DNA of 64,000 nucleotides from Flavobacterium limnophilum (GTDB taxonomy: Bacteria > Bacteroidota > Bacteroidia > Flavobacteriales > Flavobacteriaceae). The stretch spans positions 3,596,001-3,660,000 of the forward strand of contig NZ_CP114289.2 in the NCBI RefSeq assembly GCF_027111315.2. Reading direction: 5' to 3'. The notes beneath the pieces were generated by a model. It searched no databases. It saw nothing but the letters and a program-made list of their open reading frames with translations, and was not told the DNA's origin. Shown piece after piece: positions 38,415 through 47,460 of the stretch (within the stretch, counting starts at the first letter, position 1; every line of letters begins with the position of its first letter). The translations under genes and the position numbers were made by a program.

Positions 38415-38465
38415 ATTGTTTTTTTTAACCGCGAAGGCGCGAAGACGCAAAGTGTTTTTTTAATT

Positions 38466-39050
38466 TTATAAATCGATTTTAAATTCTTCTTCTAGTAATT
38501 TTATCAGTTTTTGAACTGATATCAATTCATCAACATCTGGATTGTTTTTTAAATTTGTACGAAAATCACAATATTTAATATCATTGCTTTTTGCTCCATC
38601 TTTATAATTAATAGTGTAACAGGTATCGTGATCTACCATTTCAACAATTTGCATAACATCATAATTCCCACCATCATTAATGATTTTTTTTACTCCTAAC
38701 TTATATTCTATTTTATCAAATTTTGGCAAATATTCTACATTAGTCATCATAATATTTGACCATAATTCCCCAAAATCTTTATGGATTAGATTTTCTACTT
38801 TAGAAAGATATTTTGATTCATTATTTTCAACATCAAAAGTATGAGTATATAGTTTAGCAACCCATTTATCATTTATATCTTGATATAAAACAAAAACAGA
38901 TTGTTTGTCAGCACCGTCTGTAAATTTCTTTATAAAAAGATATTTTTTATTATTTTCAATTTCTTTTACAATTGGAAATTTGTCATAAAAAGATTGGCAA
39001 AAAATAAAATTTACAAACAAAAAATTTATAATTACAAATGCTCTTTTCAT
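38466..39050 (-). CDS. Uncharacterised secreted protein
   Basis: 194 residues. The N-terminus (MKRAFVIINFLFVNFIFCQS) is a signal peptide. The mature part is hydrophilic, Lys/Asp-rich, and mixed alpha/beta, with no motif I recognise. AT content is higher than in the flanking core genes. It lies between the rsmA and AAA/DUF4143 genes on the same strand, but gaps and a repeat separate them. Probably periplasmic. I have no functional guess. Confidence 0.75.
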   Translation of the reverse strand: MKRAFVIINFLFVNFIFCQSFYDKFPIVKEIENNKKYLFIKKFTDGADKQSVFVLYQDINDKWVAKLYTHTFDVENNESKYLSKVENLIHKDFGELWSNIMMTNVEYLPKFDKIEYKLGVKKIINDGGNYDVMQIVEMVDHDTCYTINYKDGAKSNDIKYCDFRTNLKNNPDVDELISVQKLIKLLEEEFKIDL

Positions 39051-39112
39051 ACTTTACAGTTTAAATTACCAACAACGAAACACTTTTTAGTTGCTACAAC
39101 ATAAATTCGTCT

Positions 39113-40306
39113 CTACCCCAACGGATTAAAATTGGGGTCTTTCAATCCTAGTTCAATCAAGTGTTTTTCTATCGAATTCAAATCGCAAACGCGCCAATTC
39201 TCGTTAAGGGCATAATCTCCGCCTGCAAAAGTAACTATAAAATTATTTTTAGTTTTCAGATCCGTGATAGATTCGGTATTACCTCGACTAATTTTTGGAT
39301 TATTGGATAATTTTATCTCAAAGGTAGCCACAATTTCATTGCCTTTTACGATACACAAATCTATTTCGGAACCGCTTTGCGTTCTATAAAAAAAAGGAAC
39401 ACATTGATTGTTGAGACTCGAAATAATTTGTTCTACCACAAATCCTTCCCAAGAATTTCCAGCAATAACGTTCGAAATAAGAGCATCGTAACTGTTTATT
39501 TGCAACAACGAATGCAAAATGCCGCTATCTCGAATATAGATTTTAGGACTCTTGACCATTCGTTTTCCAATGTTCACAAAGTAAGGTTCCAATCTTCGGA
39601 TTATGAACGAATGTTCCAGAAAATCAATGTATTTTTTTACCGAATTACTAGAGATTCCCAACGCATTACCGAGCATTGAATAATTGATTACCGAGCCTTG
39701 AATCGAAGCTATCATTCGTAATAATTTACCAATTAAAACAGGTGATGCCGATAGTCCAAGCATTCTCAAGTCGGTTTCGATATAGGTTTTAATGTAAGCC
39801 TGTTGCCATTCTTGCCAAAAAAAATCATTTGGAGCCAGTAATGCCTTTGGATAACCACCTCTAAACCAAAGTGTTTCTAATTTTATTTGGGTTGCCTCAT
39901 CAAATCGTATGGGAGTCAATTCTTTATAAACAATTCTTCCTGCCAATGTTTCTGAACTTTGAGACAATAATTCTGGTGATGCAGAACCCAATAAAATAAA
40001 TTGCCCCGGTTTATCTTGTTTGTCCATCAACGAACGCAATAAAGGGAACAATTTTAAATCTCTTTGCACTTCGTCTATAACAATTAGTTTATCCGTGTTT
40101 TGAGATAAAAACCATTGTGCATTGGTATTTAATAGTTCGAAATCGTCCGTGTCCTCCAAATCCAAATACAGTATTGGTTTGTTTATCAAAGGTTGCAAGT
40201 TTTTGACGAACGTAGTTTTCCCTACTTGTCTAGACCCAATTAAGCCCACAGAAGGAAAAAATTCGAGTAATTTAGGAACAACGCTATTGAGAATTCTATC
40301 AATCAT
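39113..40306 (-). CDS. AAA ATPase with DUF4143 domain
   Basis: 397 residues. The N-terminal P-loop domain has Walker A GSRQVGKTTFVK (residues ~24-35), Walker B KLIVIDEVQRD, and sensor ILLGSASPELLSQSSETLAGR. The C-terminal DUF4143 part has YIETDLRMLG, NALGISSNSVKKYIDFLEHSFI and a PD-(D/E)xK-like stretch (FYRTQSGSEIDLCIVKGNEIVATFEIKL). Such proteins are widespread, often horizontally moved, and of unknown role. Upstream are three copies of a TTTACAAGG element that can fold in two alternative hairpins, which suggests regulated expression. Confidence 0.88.
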   Translation of the reverse strand: MIDRILNSVVPKLLEFFPSVGLIGSRQVGKTTFVKNLQPLINKPILYLDLEDTDDFELLNTNAQWFLSQNTDKLIVIDEVQRDLKLFPLLRSLMDKQDKPGQFILLGSASPELLSQSSETLAGRIVYKELTPIRFDEATQIKLETLWFRGGYPKALLAPNDFFWQEWQQAYIKTYIETDLRMLGLSASPVLIGKLLRMIASIQGSVINYSMLGNALGISSNSVKKYIDFLEHSFIIRRLEPYFVNIGKRMVKSPKIYIRDSGILHSLLQINSYDALISNVIAGNSWEGFVVEQIISSLNNQCVPFFYRTQSGSEIDLCIVKGNEIVATFEIKLSNNPKISRGNTESITDLKTKNNFIVTFAGGDYALNENWRVCDLNSIEKHLIELGLKDPNFNPLG

Positions 40307-40320
40307 TTCTTGAAAATTAT

Positions 40321-40402
40321 TTTCAAATTTACAAGGAAAATTTCAATAAACAACATATTAACCTTGTAAATTTGAAAGTAAAATTAAAATTTACAAGGTT
40401 AA
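40321..40402 (-). promoter_or_regulatory. Leader with two mutually exclusive hairpins (three TTTACAAGG copies)
   Basis: Copy A is TTTCAAATTTACAAGG (40321-40336). Copy B, inverted, is 40358-40377. Copy C is AAATTTACAAGGTTAA (40387-40402). B pairs perfectly with A (16 bp) or with C (16 bp), but not both. It lies between the DUF4286 gene and the AAA/DUF4143 gene, both leftward. It could be a terminator/antiterminator switch, a dimer operator, or a repeat remnant. Confidence 0.6.
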
Positions 40403-40408
40403 TTTTGT

Positions 40409-40720
40409 TTAATGCTCCGAAATCACTTCCAATTCCGTTCGGAAAGAAAGCATTTTTTCTCCGAATAATTTTTCTCCTTCTTCGCGCAATGCTGGAGCAT
40501 CTTCTATATAATATCTCAGTAAAGTTTCCTTGCTATCGGTTACATATTGAACAGAATAAGTAACGCCACCCATTTCTTCTTCGATTAAAACTCTAGCCAT
40601 TTTTGCAGAAACAAATTTTCCTGTGGCCAACATTTCTGGAATGTGTTTGTGTTGCATCCAAATCATCCATTTGTCGTGAACGCTTTCGTGTATGTTTGTG
40701 GTAACATTGTAAATGATCAT
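40409..40720 (-). CDS. DUF4286 family protein
   Basis: 103 residues, cytoplasmic. The start MIIYNVTTNIHESVHDKWMIWMQHKHIPEMLATGKF and later YSVQYVTDSKETLLRYY are diagnostic of DUF4286, a ferredoxin-like fold resembling EthD/antibiotic-monooxygenase dimers. No catalytic role is known. It is commonly found between a TPR-protein gene and rsmA in Flavobacteriaceae, the order seen here apart from inserted genes. Confidence 0.88.
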   Translation of the reverse strand: MIIYNVTTNIHESVHDKWMIWMQHKHIPEMLATGKFVSAKMARVLIEEEMGGVTYSVQYVTDSKETLLRYYIEDAPALREEGEKLFGEKMLSFRTELEVISEH

Positions 40721-40835
40721 TGTTTAAAAAGTATTAAGATTGGAGAATTAAGTATTAAGACTTTAAAAGAATTAGCTATTCTCTACATTCTATTTTTAAT
40801 TTTTGTAATAGATATTGATTATTGCAATTGCTATT

Positions 40836-42614
40836 TTAAAGATTCTTATCACCTCGCAATTGACGGTATTCTTTTCGAGCATCTACAAAGTAAATACTGT
40901 CTTGATGATTGAAAATTATTTTCTCGTACAGTAATTTTGCCTTTTCGGGTTGTTGTAATTTTTTATTCTCAATTTCTGCCGAAAAAAATAAGGCTTCGTC
41001 TATGTAAATTCCATCGGCGTGATGGTCGATAATATTCTGGTATTGGCTTAAAGCCAAATTATATTCGCCTTGTTTTTCGTAAATTTTTCCTAACCTCAAC
41101 AAAGTTACCGCTTCAATTTCCTGTCCTTTGAAGCTTTTCAAAATTGCCTGAAACTGCGCCGTCGCTTCCTGATTCCTGTTTTGATACAAGAGATAATCAC
41201 CTTTGGCAAATTGTTTCAAAGCCGTTTGAGTCGAATCGGCAACCGTGTTGTCACTGATTAAAAGGAAATATTCCAAAGCATCATTGGCAATCAATTGCGT
41301 GCTCGCCGATTTTAATTCTTTGAATTGTTTGGATGCCCAGGCAAAATCTCCTTGAAAATAACTGGTTTTGGCCGCTTTCAAACTCGCTTCGTGCGCCACG
41401 GCATCGTTTTTCAGATTTTCTTCAATTTGTGAATAATAAATCAACGCCTGATTGAATTTTTCTTCAAAAAGCAAAATATCGGCCAATTCCATTTTGACTT
41501 CGGCCTCTTCATAAACATTTAATTCCAAGGCAAGTGATTTTTTGACAATGGCTTTTCCTTCCTCGGGTTTTTTCAGATTAAAAGCCACAAAATGCGCCTG
41601 AATCAGTTGCAAAGATAAGGTAATTGGACTTATTTCATATTCCTTGAGCAAACTCTTCAATTCGGAATCAATGGCGGCGAAATCTTTTTCTTGCGCCTTG
41701 TCGATTTTCATTTCAAGCAAATACGAATGTGCCTGAATCAGCAACTCCAAATCCTTGGTGTTTTCCAAAACAAATCCCAGAATCTCTTTGGCAGCTTCGG
41801 GATCGTCTTCTTCAATAGCCAATTGACCTAAATTGACAATACTGGAAAGCGAATCAGGATTGCGTTTGTACACTGCTTTTTCCTGGATAAAGGCTTTTCC
41901 AAATTCTTTCTGTTGGACATAATACCAACTCAAATATTCGTTCCAAAAAATATCTTGGTTTTTCTGAGCCCTTGTAATTAATGCTTTTCGCAAGGTTTCG
42001 TTGAAGTTTTCATCGCCTTCTTCGGCCATAAAACGAGCCAATTTATTTTGGATTTGTATCGAATTCTGGGGATTGGCATAAGCTTCGTCCAGAAAAGTGG
42101 AAATCATCATTTCGGTGTTGCCGAGTTGTCCGTAAAGCTCTGCCATTTGGGATTTAAAAGGAAACGTTGGATTTAAGGTTAATGCCGTTTGATAGGATTT
42201 TAAAGCATAGGCCAATAATACTTTCCTTTCGAAAGAGTTGGCAATACTATACACTTCGTTTGGATTTTTCTTGATTCTTTCTATTGCCTCGTCGTAGTAT
42301 TTTTTGGCGGAAGCCTCGTTCTTTTGCAACTGAAAATTATACCCCAATTCAACTAAAAGGCTACCTTGTTTGTAGGTGTTCAATCGAGTTTGAATGGCTT
42401 TTTCGGCAACGTCAAATTGCTGTAATTGCTGGTAACAGTCAACGATTCTAGTGAAATATTGGGGATTTTGTGGGTATGATTTTAACAATTCTTCGAAACT
42501 GATTTTGGCTTTCTCGAAATCACCCTTGTCGTAATAATACAGCGCCAATTGCTCGTTTTGCGAAAAACAAACCAATGAAAAAAACAGGGCGATATGTAGA
42601 AAGAGTTTTTTCAT
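40836..42614 (-). CDS. Secreted tetratricopeptide-repeat protein
   Basis: 592 residues. Signal peptide 1-18 (LHIALFFSLVCFSQ). At least ten TPR-like helical pairs span the rest, for example ALYYYDKGDFEKAKISFEEL, VAEKAIQTRLNTYKQGSLLV and RLGKIYEKQGEYNLALSQYQ. The final repeats resemble outer-membrane lipoprotein BamD/YbgF-type TPRs (YVDARKEYRQLRG). It probably acts as a periplasmic scaffold. It sits downstream of serS on the same strand with a small membrane gene between. Confidence 0.88.
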   Translation of the reverse strand: MKKLFLHIALFFSLVCFSQNEQLALYYYDKGDFEKAKISFEELLKSYPQNPQYFTRIVDCYQQLQQFDVAEKAIQTRLNTYKQGSLLVELGYNFQLQKNEASAKKYYDEAIERIKKNPNEVYSIANSFERKVLLAYALKSYQTALTLNPTFPFKSQMAELYGQLGNTEMMISTFLDEAYANPQNSIQIQNKLARFMAEEGDENFNETLRKALITRAQKNQDIFWNEYLSWYYVQQKEFGKAFIQEKAVYKRNPDSLSSIVNLGQLAIEEDDPEAAKEILGFVLENTKDLELLIQAHSYLLEMKIDKAQEKDFAAIDSELKSLLKEYEISPITLSLQLIQAHFVAFNLKKPEEGKAIVKKSLALELNVYEEAEVKMELADILLFEEKFNQALIYYSQIEENLKNDAVAHEASLKAAKTSYFQGDFAWASKQFKELKSASTQLIANDALEYFLLISDNTVADSTQTALKQFAKGDYLLYQNRNQEATAQFQAILKSFKGQEIEAVTLLRLGKIYEKQGEYNLALSQYQNIIDHHADGIYIDEALFFSAEIENKKLQQPEKAKLLYEKIIFNHQDSIYFVDARKEYRQLRGDKNL

Positions 42615-42664
42615 TGATTCAAATCATTATTTAACCATATAAATCATTTAAGGTCATATAAGTA

Positions 42665-42859
42665 TTACCAAAGATGGAATTCATTAAGTAAATGTATAAT
42701 TCCAAGAAGAATAAATACAACTCCAGCAGCATAACCTTTAAATTTTATACTAAACAATTTACTTTCTGGCAGTTTCTTCGCATATCGCAATATAAATACA
42801 CCAACGGTTATTACCATAAGACTTTGAACAATAATTTTCCAAAATGTTACTGAATCCAT
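42665..42859 (-). CDS. Small two-segment membrane protein
   Basis: 64 residues. Two hydrophobic segments (about 8-24 and 43-60) are joined by a basic loop (RYAKKLPESKLFSIKFKG). It starts with ATG 59 bases downstream of serS and ends 50 bases before the TPR gene. No family recognised. The even hydrophobicity and conserved-looking layout suggest a real gene rather than chance. Confidence 0.6.
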   Translation of the reverse strand: MDSVTFWKIIVQSLMVITVGVFILRYAKKLPESKLFSIKFKGYAAGVVFILLGIIHLLNEFHLW

Positions 42860-42918
42860 AATTTGTATAAATTATTCACAAAACTTAAATGACCTTAATG
42901 CCTTACATGGTAAAATTT

Positions 42919-44190
42919 TTAGTCTATTATATCAAACCCACAATAGCTTCGCAAAACCTCAGGAATTACGATTCCTTCTGGAGTTTGGTAATTTTCTAAA
43001 ATTCCTGCAAGTACTCTTGGCAAAGCCAATGAACTTCCGTTTAGGGTGTGTGCCAATTGGTTTTTTCCGTCTTTATCTTTGAAACGCAATTTCAAACGAT
43101 TCGCTTGAAAAGTCTCAAAATTAGAAACTGAGCTGATTTCCAGCCAACGTTCTTGCGCCGTAGAATACACTTCAAAATCATACGTCAAAGCCGAGGTGAA
43201 ACCCATATCGCCGCCACAAAGACGCAATATTCGGTATGGTAATTTCAATTCTTGAAGAATATTTTTTACGTGTTCGACCATTCCTTCTAAAGCTTCGTAG
43301 GATTTATCAGGATGCTCCACTCGCACGATTTCCACTTTGTCAAATTGGTGCAAACGATTCAAACCACGAACGTGAGCGCCATAAGATCCTGCTTCACGAC
43401 GGAAACAAGGTGTGTAAGCCGTGGTTAAAATTGGCAATTCGTTTTCGTTCAAAATCACGTCACGAAACAAATTGGTTACCGGAACTTCTGCCGTTGGAAT
43501 CAAGTACAAATCATCGGTTTTGTCGTGATACATTTGTCCTTCTTTGTCCGGCAATTGTCCCGTTCCATAAGCCGAAGCTTCGTTGACCATATGAGGCACC
43601 TGAACTTCATTGTAACCTGCAGCCGTGTTTTTATCCAAGAAATAATTGATTAAGGCACGTTGCAACTTGGCTCCTTTTCCTTTGTAAACCGGAAATCCTG
43701 CGCCTGTAATTTTGTTTCCTAATTCAAAATCGATGATGTCGTATTTTTTTACCAAATCCCAATGTGGTTGTGCGCCTTCATGCAAAACTGGAATTTCGCC
43801 TTCTTCGAAAACGTTCAAATTGTCTTCTGGAGTTTTCCCTTCGGGAACAATGTCGGCGGGAAGATTGGGTAAAGTGTATAGTTTTTCCAAAAGCTCGGCA
43901 GCAAGAGTTTCAGCTGTTTCGGCTAAAGCTTTGCTTTTTTCTTTTAACAGAACCGTTTTTTCTTTGAGAATGGCGGCTTTAGATTTTTCGCCGGCTTTCA
44001 TCAATTCGCCAATATCTTTGGACAATTTATTAGATTCTGATAAAATTCCGTCCAACTCCACTTGCGTGGCGCGACGGCGTTCATCCAGTTGTACCACTTC
44101 TTCAACAACACTTTTGGCATCCATGTTTCTTTTTGCCAAAGCCTTGATTACTTTCTCTTGATTCTCTCTAATAAATGCAATTTGTAACAT
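42919..44190 (-). CDS. serS: Seryl-tRNA synthetase
   Basis: 423 residues. It charges tRNA-Ser. An N-terminal antiparallel coiled coil (~28-100; SVVEEVVQLDERRRATQVELDGI) grips the long variable arm. Class II motifs follow: motif 1 around NEVQVPHMVNEASAYGTGQL, motif 2 FRREAGSYGAHVRGLNRLHQF, and motif 3 NGSSLALPRVLAGILENYQ. Normal length. First gene of the leftward set that continues with the small membrane and TPR genes. Confidence 0.97.
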   Translation of the reverse strand: MLQIAFIRENQEKVIKALAKRNMDAKSVVEEVVQLDERRRATQVELDGILSESNKLSKDIGELMKAGEKSKAAILKEKTVLLKEKSKALAETAETLAAELLEKLYTLPNLPADIVPEGKTPEDNLNVFEEGEIPVLHEGAQPHWDLVKKYDIIDFELGNKITGAGFPVYKGKGAKLQRALINYFLDKNTAAGYNEVQVPHMVNEASAYGTGQLPDKEGQMYHDKTDDLYLIPTAEVPVTNLFRDVILNENELPILTTAYTPCFRREAGSYGAHVRGLNRLHQFDKVEIVRVEHPDKSYEALEGMVEHVKNILQELKLPYRILRLCGGDMGFTSALTYDFEVYSTAQERWLEISSVSNFETFQANRLKLRFKDKDGKNQLAHTLNGSSLALPRVLAGILENYQTPEGIVIPEVLRSYCGFDIID

Positions 44191-44370
44191 AGCTTGATTT
44201 TTTTAACGCTAAATTTTATAATATTTGGTAGCAAATTTAAGGAAATGTTTGATAAGATAGGGACAAACTTTAAATTGAAAATTTATTCTACGAAGATGCA
44301 TGAATGTATTAGGAAGATAAAGAGTATTTTTTATGCTTTATTAAATAATTCTTGTTGTTTGACTAGTATA

Positions 44371-45459
44371 TCAATCTTTAACTTTCTTTAAATCTGGAAT
44401 AATTACAATGAATTCTGTACCAACACCTAATTCTGAATTTACATTTATAACTCCCTCCATTAAATCAATAGATTCTTTTACTAAAGACAAACCAATTCCA
44501 ATTCCTTCACTTTGTTCTTTCTCGGCCTGAAAATTGAAATCAAAAATTTTGGAAAGCATTTCTTTGCTGATGCCTATTCCATTGTCTTTGATGGTGATTT
44601 TTGCTTCAAAATTATTTGAATCGATTGTAACCAATATAAATGGATTTTCTTTCTTGGTATCATAGTATTTCAAACTATTGCCTATAAGATTTGAAATAAC
44701 CGATTTCATTTCGTTTTCATAAGTGTAAAATTCGTCAGTTTGACATACGGTTGTTTCAATTTTCACCTTTTCCAGGCTGGGATTATATTTAATAGACTCA
44801 TAGAAATCACTTAATAATTTATTAAAATCCACTGATTTACAAGTATTGGTTGATATCGATATCTCAAGCGTTTTTTGTACGAAGGATTTCAGATTAAAAG
44901 CACTTTGCTCAATAAGTGAAAAATATTCATCTATCGATTCATTGTCTATCCTTGATAACTGGATTAGGCCAATAACTGAATTTAAAGGAGTCTGTATATC
45001 GTGGGCAATTTTAAACACCGTGGAATCCAGGCGTTTGTTAATTTCTTTCAATTGCTTGTTTTGCTTATTAACAATCTCTTCAGAAATTTTTCGTTGACTT
45101 ACGTCAATATGCGATACAATTGATAAATCATCGTTGCCTTTCAGTGGAGTGCATCTCAAAATAAACCATCTTTTCTCGTTTAATGAATGACAAGGATACT
45201 CCATTTCAAAAAGAAGTTGTTCCCTTTTAATCACGCTTTGCAACCCTACTGATGCTCTTAAAGCATCTTTAGAATCTTTACCAGTTGCACTTCCACAAAC
45301 ATCCAAATAGTTTACACCAACATCTGTCTTGTCCAAAGAACCAAAATTTTGACCCGAAAAACATTTCCAAGCAAAGTTTGTATAGACAATTTCACCTTTT
45401 TTGTTAATTACAGCTATTGAATCTATAAATGAATCAAAAATTTCGAAAAAACTTACCAT
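44371..45459 (-). CDS. PAS-domain sensor histidine kinase (orphan)
   Basis: 362 residues, no membrane segment, so cytosolic sensing. The N-terminal PAS domain (~7-125) has INKKGEIVYTNFAWKCFSGQ. The HisKA box is AHDIQTPLNSVIGL near 153. The HATPase region has ISNLIGNSLKYYDTK (N box), IKDNGIGISKEML (G1) and GIGIGLSLVKESID (G2). No response-regulator gene is adjacent, although a possible receiver remnant lies just upstream on the other strand. The partner must be elsewhere. Both sides are AT-rich gaps. Confidence 0.93.
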   Translation of the reverse strand: MVSFFEIFDSFIDSIAVINKKGEIVYTNFAWKCFSGQNFGSLDKTDVGVNYLDVCGSATGKDSKDALRASVGLQSVIKREQLLFEMEYPCHSLNEKRWFILRCTPLKGNDDLSIVSHIDVSQRKISEEIVNKQNKQLKEINKRLDSTVFKIAHDIQTPLNSVIGLIQLSRIDNESIDEYFSLIEQSAFNLKSFVQKTLEISISTNTCKSVDFNKLLSDFYESIKYNPSLEKVKIETTVCQTDEFYTYENEMKSVISNLIGNSLKYYDTKKENPFILVTIDSNNFEAKITIKDNGIGISKEMLSKIFDFNFQAEKEQSEGIGIGLSLVKESIDLMEGVINVNSELGVGTEFIVIIPDLKKVKD

Positions 45460-45556
45460 AGATTATTTAGGAATTTCATTTATAGAAGGCATTAAACCAA
45501 AAACATTTGAGTCATTTATTGAATACCTGAACGAATTTAAGAAAATGTATGCTTAG
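45441..45556 (+). pseudogene. Possible C-terminal remnant of a response-regulator-like gene
   Basis: A frame without a start runs into TAG at 45554-45556 and reads YLGISFIEGIKPKTF then ESFIEYLNEFKKMYA. The KPxxFxxFxxxL pattern recalls the end of receiver domains. It begins over the start of the histidine-kinase gene, read on the opposite strand. No promoter or ATG fits. It could be chance; confidence is low. Confidence 0.25.
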
Positions 45557-45716
45557 TTTAAAATAAATTTAAGTTAAAAGTCATTAAGTTCCATGCTATT
45601 GCTGAAAATTAATTTTGCATGTTTTTTATTTATTTTGAAAAACAACCCCAAAAAACAACTAAACAAAACACAAACAACGACTTAAAAATTTTTTTGATTT
45701 TAAACTTGCAAAAAAA

Positions 45717-46256
45717 TTATTCTCTCTTAATCTCGTGACCCACGAATTCTTCCAAGGTGGCGAACATTTCATCGACTGAAAGAACTTCGAAATCGGGGTG
45801 TGATTTCAGGAAATTGGCGTTCAAAGTAACCAGGTTTTCTTCCAATTCGAAAAAAGTGTCGCTGTTGAGCAAATCCCGAGTTGGGTTCACGCCTTCCAGT
45901 TTTCCTTTCAGGAATTTATTGAGCTTGACACTGCTCATTAATTTCACTTTTTTGGATTGTTGTTGGAATAATTCCAAATGCTTTTCGGCGCCAATCAAGG
46001 CCAAACCTTCTTCAATCAATTCGTTCAGTTCGGCATTCCAACCCGAATGATGCACAAATTGGGCAAAGTTTCCCGCAACATATTGCGAATAATAATAGTC
46101 CAAATAATAACTCATCAAGGCATCTTCGTGAATGAATTCGTCGTCTATTTTTTCCTCTCGCATCAAATTGATAACCGAAATATTCGAATTGATGATGTCT
46201 TGAAGATTCTCACTATTGAAGGCTGTTTCTGAAACTATTATTCTACCGAATTCCAT
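45717..46256 (-). CDS. DMP19-like (DUF4375-like) protein
   Basis: 179 residues, cytoplasmic, mostly helical. The diagnostic region is YYLDYYYSQYVAGNFAQFVHHSGWN (YYxxxYxxQVxNGGFxQF-type) at about 49-73. This motif defines DMP19/DUF4375, a small helical family with a DNA-mimic member in Neisseria. Here the conserved NGG is AGN, so membership is probable, not certain. Alone between AT-rich gaps; a terminator of the neighbouring CDGSH gene precedes its start. Confidence 0.65.
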   Translation of the reverse strand: MEFGRIIVSETAFNSENLQDIINSNISVINLMREEKIDDEFIHEDALMSYYLDYYYSQYVAGNFAQFVHHSGWNAELNELIEEGLALIGAEKHLELFQQQSKKVKLMSSVKLNKFLKGKLEGVNPTRDLLNSDTFFELEENLVTLNANFLKSHPDFEVLSVDEMFATLEEFVGHEIKRE

Positions 46257-46337
46257 ATTTTAAATTTTAAATATTGGGCAAATTTCCGTTAAATAAAAAC
46301 AGAAAAGAAATTTTGACGACGGTTTTGAATAAATAAA

Positions 46338-46367
46338 AAAAGCTACATTGATAAAAATGTAGCTTTT
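46338..46367 (-). terminator. Terminator of the CDGSH protein gene
   Basis: AAAAGCTACATT (46338-46349) pairs perfectly with AATGTAGCTTTT (46356-46367), followed on the minus strand by a T-run. Confidence 0.85.
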
Positions 46368-46390
46368 GAAATTATTGAAAAGACTAATCT

Positions 46391-46618
46391 TTATTTTGTT
46401 TTCATTGGCGGCAAATCAAATGCTTTTGAATCACCTTCGAAATTATTACGATGTGAACCGTCACAAAAAGGCTTGTTGGATGATAATCCACAACGACAAA
46501 GGCCCAATGCTGTTCTTCCTTCTAAGCCATAAATGACACCATCTTGATCCATTATTTCAAAATCCCCTTCGATTTTTATCGATCCGTTTTTATTGATTAT
46601 TAGTTTTGTCTTGCTCAT
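46391..46618 (-). CDS. CDGSH iron-sulfur domain protein
   Basis: 75 residues. CRCGLSSNKPFCDGSHR (about 41-57) is the C-x-C...C-x3-H set of three Cys and one His that binds a [2Fe-2S] cluster in MitoNEET-type domains. A short N-terminal beta segment (KLIINKNGSIKIEGDFEIMD) precedes it. Single-domain bacterial CDGSH proteins are thought to act in redox or cluster handling in the cytoplasm. Monocistronic with its own terminator. Confidence 0.92.
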   Translation of the reverse strand: MSKTKLIINKNGSIKIEGDFEIMDQDGVIYGLEGRTALGLCRCGLSSNKPFCDGSHRNNFEGDSKAFDLPPMKTK

Positions 46619-46734
46619 ATTGTTTTTGGTTTAAGAGGTCAAAGTTGCGAAAATTATCCATACCTACGGCACTTTTTCTATAAACTATCACATTTTGGAT
46701 GGATTAAAATTCCTCCCTACAAAATATGGCGAGC

Positions 46735-46905
46735 TTAAGACTCTAAAGGCTGGTCATTATTTTTTTGCTGATTCATTTTGGTTACTAAGACTTTCAATCG
46801 TGCTGTTTTTTCTTTTTTCTCTTCTTGCAATTTAGCCTTTTTCCGATTGAGCAATTTGGTATGCAAAGCCTTGTTTTTGGTGTTTTTTTCAGGTCCTTTT
46901 GCCAT
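46735..46905 (-). CDS. Small basic protein
   Basis: 56 residues: begins MAKGPEKNTKNKALHTKLLN and ends TKMNQQKNNDQPLES. It is very Lys/Gln-rich and predicted as one long helix. It starts at ATG 46905 with a proper stop at 46735, filling most of an otherwise empty gap. Basic helical proteins of this sort are common in Flavobacteriaceae, possibly nucleic-acid binding. No motif known to me. Confidence 0.6.
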   Translation of the reverse strand: MAKGPEKNTKNKALHTKLLNRKKAKLQEEKKEKTARLKVLVTKMNQQKNNDQPLES

Positions 46906-46961
46906 AATTTATAATCTTCAATAATTATGGTTACAAATATAAATTTTCAATCCATAAAAAA

Positions 46962-46994
46962 AAACGGAAACAACTTTAAAAGTCATTTCCGTTT
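46962..46994 (-). terminator. Terminator of the lipocalin-like gene
   Basis: AAACGGAAA (46962-46970) pairs with TTTCCGTTT (46986-46994) around a 15-base loop, 47 bases beyond the stop. The minus-strand exit is T-rich. Confidence 0.7.
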
Positions 46995-47040
46995 CATTCT
47001 ACTTCTCAAAGAAGCAGAATCTAGCACCAGAATAAATTAA

Positions 47041-47460
47041 TTATCTGATGTAAACCCAGATATTGTTCCCATTTTTCAACTTTAATTCACTAAGCGTAAG
47101 ATTAACAATGTCGTAAGTAGTGGTTACACCATTTAGAACAATTGTTACTTTACTATCGCCTTTGGAATAAGTTCCTGAAGTAGTTGTGAGCGCACAAGGA
47201 CTAACAATAGAACTATAATCTCCTGAAGTCATTGTATTATCAATCTTTAGATTAATAAAATCATGGTCACAGCCACTTGTGTTTTGTGGCGGATCAGCCA
47301 ATGTTTCTACACCGTTAATATTGGTGCCCACTTTGACAATACCCCATTTCCCTACTAAAGGAGCTAATGTATCTCCTTCGTTTTCATCATTAGAATTACA
47401 AGAGGTTGCAAATAATCCGACACTTAACGCTAATGCAAATAAAATGCTTTTAATTTTCAT
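47041..47460 (-). CDS. Lipocalin-like lipoprotein
   Basis: 139 residues. The signal peptide ends in a lipobox (LFATSC, Cys21), giving a lipid-anchored protein. The mature part starts LAPLVGKWGIVKVGTNINGV, the GxW-type opening of bacterial lipocalin-like domains. A repeating beta pattern follows (SGTYSKGDSKVTIVLNGVTT). There are two further Cys (GCDHDF, SPCALT) likely forming a disulphide. Ligand unknown. Divergent from metG across 324 bases. Confidence 0.8.
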   Translation of the reverse strand: MKIKSILFALALSVGLFATSCNSNDENEGDTLAPLVGKWGIVKVGTNINGVETLADPPQNTSGCDHDFINLKIDNTMTSGDYSSIVSPCALTTTSGTYSKGDSKVTIVLNGVTTTYDIVNLTLSELKLKNGNNIWVYIR

